From Acanthosepion esculentum (taxonomy: Eukaryota; Mollusca; Cephalopoda; Sepiida; Sepiidae), in NCBI GenBank assembly GCA_964036315.1, contig OZ038479.1, positions 62,052,804-62,116,803 on the forward strand: a stretch of DNA of 64,000 nucleotides. The letters are read 5' to 3'. Positions within the stretch are counted from its first letter, which is position 1, and every line of letters begins with the position of its first letter. Positions 60,233 to 64,000 of the stretch are shown here, one piece after another. The notes below the pieces were generated by a model that did not search any database, was not told the DNA's origin, and saw only the letters and a program-made list of their open reading frames with translations. Made by a program: the position numbers and the translations under genes.

Positions 60233-61449
60233 CTGCTACGTTTTGTTGATGAATTTTCGAATAATTGGTTTAAAATTGAAGTGTGGCATTTTCTTCATGT
60301 ATTGATTCGCATGAGCTTTATCCACTTTTTCATTTTCGTGGATGCTGATACTTAGTTAATGAGTTTTTAATTGGTTAATAGGATTGTTTGACACAAACGT
60401 AGGTGGAATTTTGTGATAGTCTGGTATATTGGAGCGATAGCTTTTTCTACCTGAAATGTAAAAAACGTGATTCCATTGGTTTTACTAAGTAGAACTTTGT
60501 GTTGGAGATGTACAGAAAGCCCGCAGACATATTCTAAGTACCTGGTTCTAGATATATATAGTGAGATATCATCACGAGCAGAGCTGTAGACAGTACAACA
60601 CTAGTCCCATTTTGACAGCACATGGACTCCAGTCTCCAAATACCGCAAGCTACAGATGATCTCTTTTGGGGAAAACATTCAACGTGAAAAAAATATATCT
60701 AATGACCGCTCTCTAATTCTCATTTATATACAGCTTTTAACGGTCAAGTCTATCGTATAAATTACTAATTTCTTCATAAAAAAAAAGAAGAGTAAATGTC
60801 AAGACCTACCTGTCAAACTGTAAAGTTTATTTGTTATGCTACCTCATATGTTTATATCGAGGAGAGAATACGGAAAACTCATTTCACATTTACAGGAACT
60901 AAGATGTAATGAAAAATCATGTCGACGAATTGTAGTTTTATCCTTCTGTTCCTTCACTGATGCATTAAAAGTATGTTTCGATCCCGTACAAGTTCATTAT
61001 AAATAGATGCGCGTAACAATTTAACCCTGTCGATGTGCAGTTTCAAGGATATGAGGCGAAAGAGAATGGGAAATTGAAAATTCTATCAACATGGACTACA
61101 TTTTCCTAACCGCTTGTCATATTTGATTGAATATATGAACACAAATGACTGAAGGTACACACAGAATAGTATATTTTTAAAAAATTGACCTTAGTGAATT
61201 CCATTCGTCTAAGAAACAAAATCAAATATAAAGAGCAAAAATATGCCAACATGAAAGAAAAAAAGGCGTTAGCCACTAAAAACTATAGAAATAAATAATA
61301 GGTTCTCAAAGGCTACAATCAATACAGGAAAAAATTACAAAAGTTAAGCAAGAACGGAAAAGAAAAGACTACGCCTTTGATGCAAACAAAATGGTTGAAT
61401 GATAAACAAATGCTACGAAGTGGGAATCCGGCGTTGTTCCATTCCTTCG
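60233..61449. other. AT-rich sequence, nothing recognised
   Basis: No gene or repeat seen. Confidence 0.5.
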
Positions 61450-61450
61450 C

Positions 61451-61492
<42 letters not shown>
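61450..61492. repeat. (AT)n microsatellite
   Basis: AT dinucleotide run. Confidence 0.95.
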
Positions 61493-61495
<3 letters not shown>

Positions 61496-61994
61496 CTTAC
61501 AAAGCTTGATCCCATTTTACAAATTTAATCCTATTTTTAAGGGGATCTGTTCAACGTACTTAAATTATAATGTTCGAATATCTTATGATTTTTTTTCTGA
61601 ATCACTTCTCCAAAATTACAATTTTTTGAAGAAGTATTAGTGGGATTTGGGTCGTATTAGCTTACTTAAAATATTCAGATGAAAATGTTGCTTATTTTCT
61701 TTCATCTTCAATGTTGAGTATAACAGAAATACACCAATTTCTTGAAATGTACACCGCTATAACAGTTGTCAAAACTGAAAATGATTGTTTCTTTTATTGA
61801 AATTAGATAAAAATAAATACGCCATCTTATGACAAAAACCGAACAAAGTTGTAGGTTTACAAACATTTTATATACAGGTTGGTTGTTTTTTGTTTTGTTT
61901 TTGTTTAGCGGCATATCGACTTCTATGGGTTTTTAATGCTGAAATGTAAATATTTTGTACGCATTTCTTTAAAATTAATAATAGTTTCAGTGAT

Positions 61995-62138
61995 ACAAGT
62001 CTTACTAATTAATCCATAGCTGGGGGAGAAGTGGATTCATACCTTTCCCAATGGTATTTGCGCGTAAGTGAATATAACGAACCCAACTTGAATTAGAACT
62101 CGGCTTAACAACTCCGAGCCATTCCTCCAGCCACACAT
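61995..62138 (-). repeat. SINE family 1 with tRNA-like head, joined to 5S-like sequence
   Basis: On the minus strand: gtggctggaggaatggct (A-box-like), gagttctaattcaag (B-box-like), then the family body (accattgggaaaggtatgaa, cttctcccccagctatgg). Its 5' end follows the 5S-like sequence within about 5-10 nt. Confidence 0.75.
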
Positions 62139-62141
62139 CCA

Positions 62142-62260
62142 TACTTACTGCACTTGGTATTCCCAAGCGGTCACCCATCTAGGTACTGACCCGACTCGAC
62201 GTTACTTAACTTCGGTAATCATACGGGAACCGGTGTTTCAACATGATGTGGCCGTGAGCC
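62142..62260 (-). rRNA. 5S rRNA-like sequence (probable pseudogene or SINE head)
   Basis: Minus strand aligns along its length with eukaryotic 5S rRNA: ctcacggccacatcatgttg at the 5' end, the A-box region accgaagttaagtaacgtcg, and the C-box region agatgggtgaccgcttggga followed by ataccaagtgcagtaag. Length about 118 nt, as in true 5S. It differs from the usual sequence in several paired positions. No T-run terminator lies immediately after it; instead a tRNA-type SINE follows. Confidence 0.8.
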
Positions 62261-63118
62261 CTTTATGCACAGTCATATAAATAGGCAAATATTGATGCCA
62301 AAGTTTTCAGCGTTTTCATAAAATCTTTTACTCATTCTGTAATCAAAATAATCAATAGCGGTGTCTCCAGAAAGCCCTCATCAAATGATGACCCTGAGTT
62401 CGGATATGGTTTCATGTCCAGGGTATTTCAGCAGTAACTCGCAATTCCAACGGGCTTTGTTGGTTGTTCGTAATACTGGAAGATGGAAGCCGATGCAGTT
62501 TCTGCTTCAACCTACAAGCTGAAGTGAAAATGGCAACCTTGCATCTCACTACAAAAGGAGAAGTAGCATTAGTCGTAAATTTAATATTTCTATCTACTCC
62601 CCATGACATAGTAAAAAAGATCTATTCACGATTAAGCTGAGAAAAACCAATGACCAGTGAAACAGAAATAGATTTGAAGGAAAAACTGAAAGAAAAGGAA
62701 AAGGAAACAGTCGCTGGATAATAAAGCAGTACGGCAACTGGACTCGGTTTCTCCATATTCGTCAACTAAATTTTCTGTGTTCAACCCCTGACCGATTGTT
62801 AAATCTGCAGCTGCTATGTCCCGATTTCGCGCGCTAATTGAGATTATATAATCCTGGTCTCCCTTTAGTGAGTTTGATTCTCACTAGCTGCCCCGTGCGC
62901 TTAATGGTTTAATATTATATTAAGCCACTTAATCCTTATTCCACACATATCGTATTTGTTATTCGCGGTCATTTACTTGATTGTAAAATGATTTACACCT
63001 AATGCAGGTTAAGTCATTGATGTTAACCTTCGTTTCTCTTTGTACCACTTATTTGTAATTATAACAATGAAAAACAAAAGGAAAAATATTAATTTTGTAT
63101 GCACTAAACACGCTTAAA
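62261..63118. other. Noncoding, nothing recognised
   Basis: No coding region or clear repeat. Confidence 0.45.
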
Positions 63119-63300
63119 ATCCTATCTGCTCTCGCTCCAAATCTTCTGTAACCCCCTTGCCTTGATCGATCCACTGTCTTTCTCTTTCTCCACATCCTTT
63201 CCTTTACCACTCCTATCTGCTCTTCCTCCAACCCTTCTATAACCCCTTGCGTGATAGTGGCCTCCAGACTTGCTTGGGGGTGATACGCTTAAAAAAAAAT
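63119..63300 (+). repeat. LINE 3'-UTR fragment, second copy
   Basis: Matches 60050-60230 (atctgctctcgctccaaatc, ctgtctttctctttctccac, gtgatagtggcctccagact, tgatacgctt) and ends in A-runs. Short aaaatcc at both sides may be a target duplication. Confidence 0.85.
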
Positions 63301-64000
63301 TAAAAAATCCCATTTACTAATTTTTGTATTTATTTTTTACATAGTCGTGTATAATACCAAAAGTATCGAGTCGTGTCTCGTTACTCCCGACAACGATTAT
63401 TTCACAAATTCTGATTGCCGTCAAGGTTGAAATCATCAGTCAGATTGTAAAAACGTAGAACCTGGTATGAAAGGAGTCTTATTAAAGAGAATCAGGAAAA
63501 TAAGATTTATATTTGTTGCGAAATTTCCATAGGTAGAAGATATAAGTTTGTAGTGTTCTTACACTTACACTTTACTTCCTATAATTACGGCAGTTGAAAA
63601 AGTGTTTAGCTTTCATAGAGTCGGTAAAACCAAGTCTTTCAATTATCCCGTGAAAAGGGGTGGGGAAACGGATGATTTTAACGGATCCAATAGATTTCTG
63701 TGTCTGAAACAGAACATGTGTAACGCGCGTAAATATTGCGAGGAGGTGCCATCAGAGTTTCTGAAGAAGTCGTAAAATGTAAAAACAGCCTTTGTACTTC
63801 TATTTTTCAGATCGTTAAAACCATTTTATATCTCCTCACCAACCTTGTCGCTAATCTCATATTTTCTCGTTTTTATGGCGTTTGAATTGCTCGTTACCCT
63901 AGCCTCTTAAGGGACCTGTGCAGTGTCGTACTTGACACAATATTATTTGGTCACAAATATGCAATATAAAAAATCTTTTTTTTTTGGTTTTAAAGTGCAA
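63301..64000. other. Noncoding, nothing recognised
   Basis: An acceptor-like ttctatttttcag occurs at about 63798-63811, but the sequence after it has no LRR character. Confidence 0.4.

Noticed and set aside
62142..62260. Functional 5S rRNA gene
   Set aside because: Single copy, mismatches in conserved stems, no immediate T-run terminator and fused to a SINE.

Overview
This is eukaryotic, repeat-dominated, AT-rich DNA with no compact gene organisation. It contains long (AT)n and (CA/TG)n tracts, tRNA-derived SINEs, degenerate LINEs and LTR retrotransposons. The style of the SINE and AT-microsatellite families, together with an Env-bearing gypsy-type element, points to a mollusc, most likely a coleoid cephalopod such as Octopus. 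That assignment is inference. No ribosome binding sites, operons, CRISPR arrays or other prokaryotic features are present.

Layout. 1-1057 is flank with one SINE. 1058-13941 is a minus-strand Ty3/gypsy-like endogenous retrovirus. It has ~1.24 kb LTRs, gag with three CCHC knuckles, protease, RT, RNase H, integrase with a GPY/F-like module, a small acidic ORF and a furin-cleaved Env with a membrane anchor, all broken by stops and frameshifts. Its left LTR was later split by a plus-strand gypsy element (1813-4882) that left a clean AGTAG target duplication. 13942-45900 is mostly microsatellites, foldback and inverted-repeat elements, SINEs and three LINE remnants (19755-21110 +, 24470-25629 -, 43700-45690 +). 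45925-45996 and 52340-52411 are the only host coding sequence I can support. They are two exactly 72-nt, phase-matched leucine-rich-repeat exons of a Slit-like gene on the plus strand, separated by a 6.3 kb intron that holds a SINE, a LINE and hairpins. 52412-64000 holds a gag-only LTR retrotransposon (56820-58690), two 3' ends of one LINE family, and a SINE joined to a 5S rRNA-like sequence.

How it fits together. At least the right part of the window is best read as intron of a large LRR gene that has accumulated transposons in both orientations. The retroelement genes are remnants; none has an intact reading frame over its full length. The most interesting items are the Slit-like exon pair, the env-carrying element with duplicated CRE/TATA modules in its LTR and an extra acidic ORF, a nearly perfect 110-bp-arm palindrome, and the 5S/tRNA-SINE composite.
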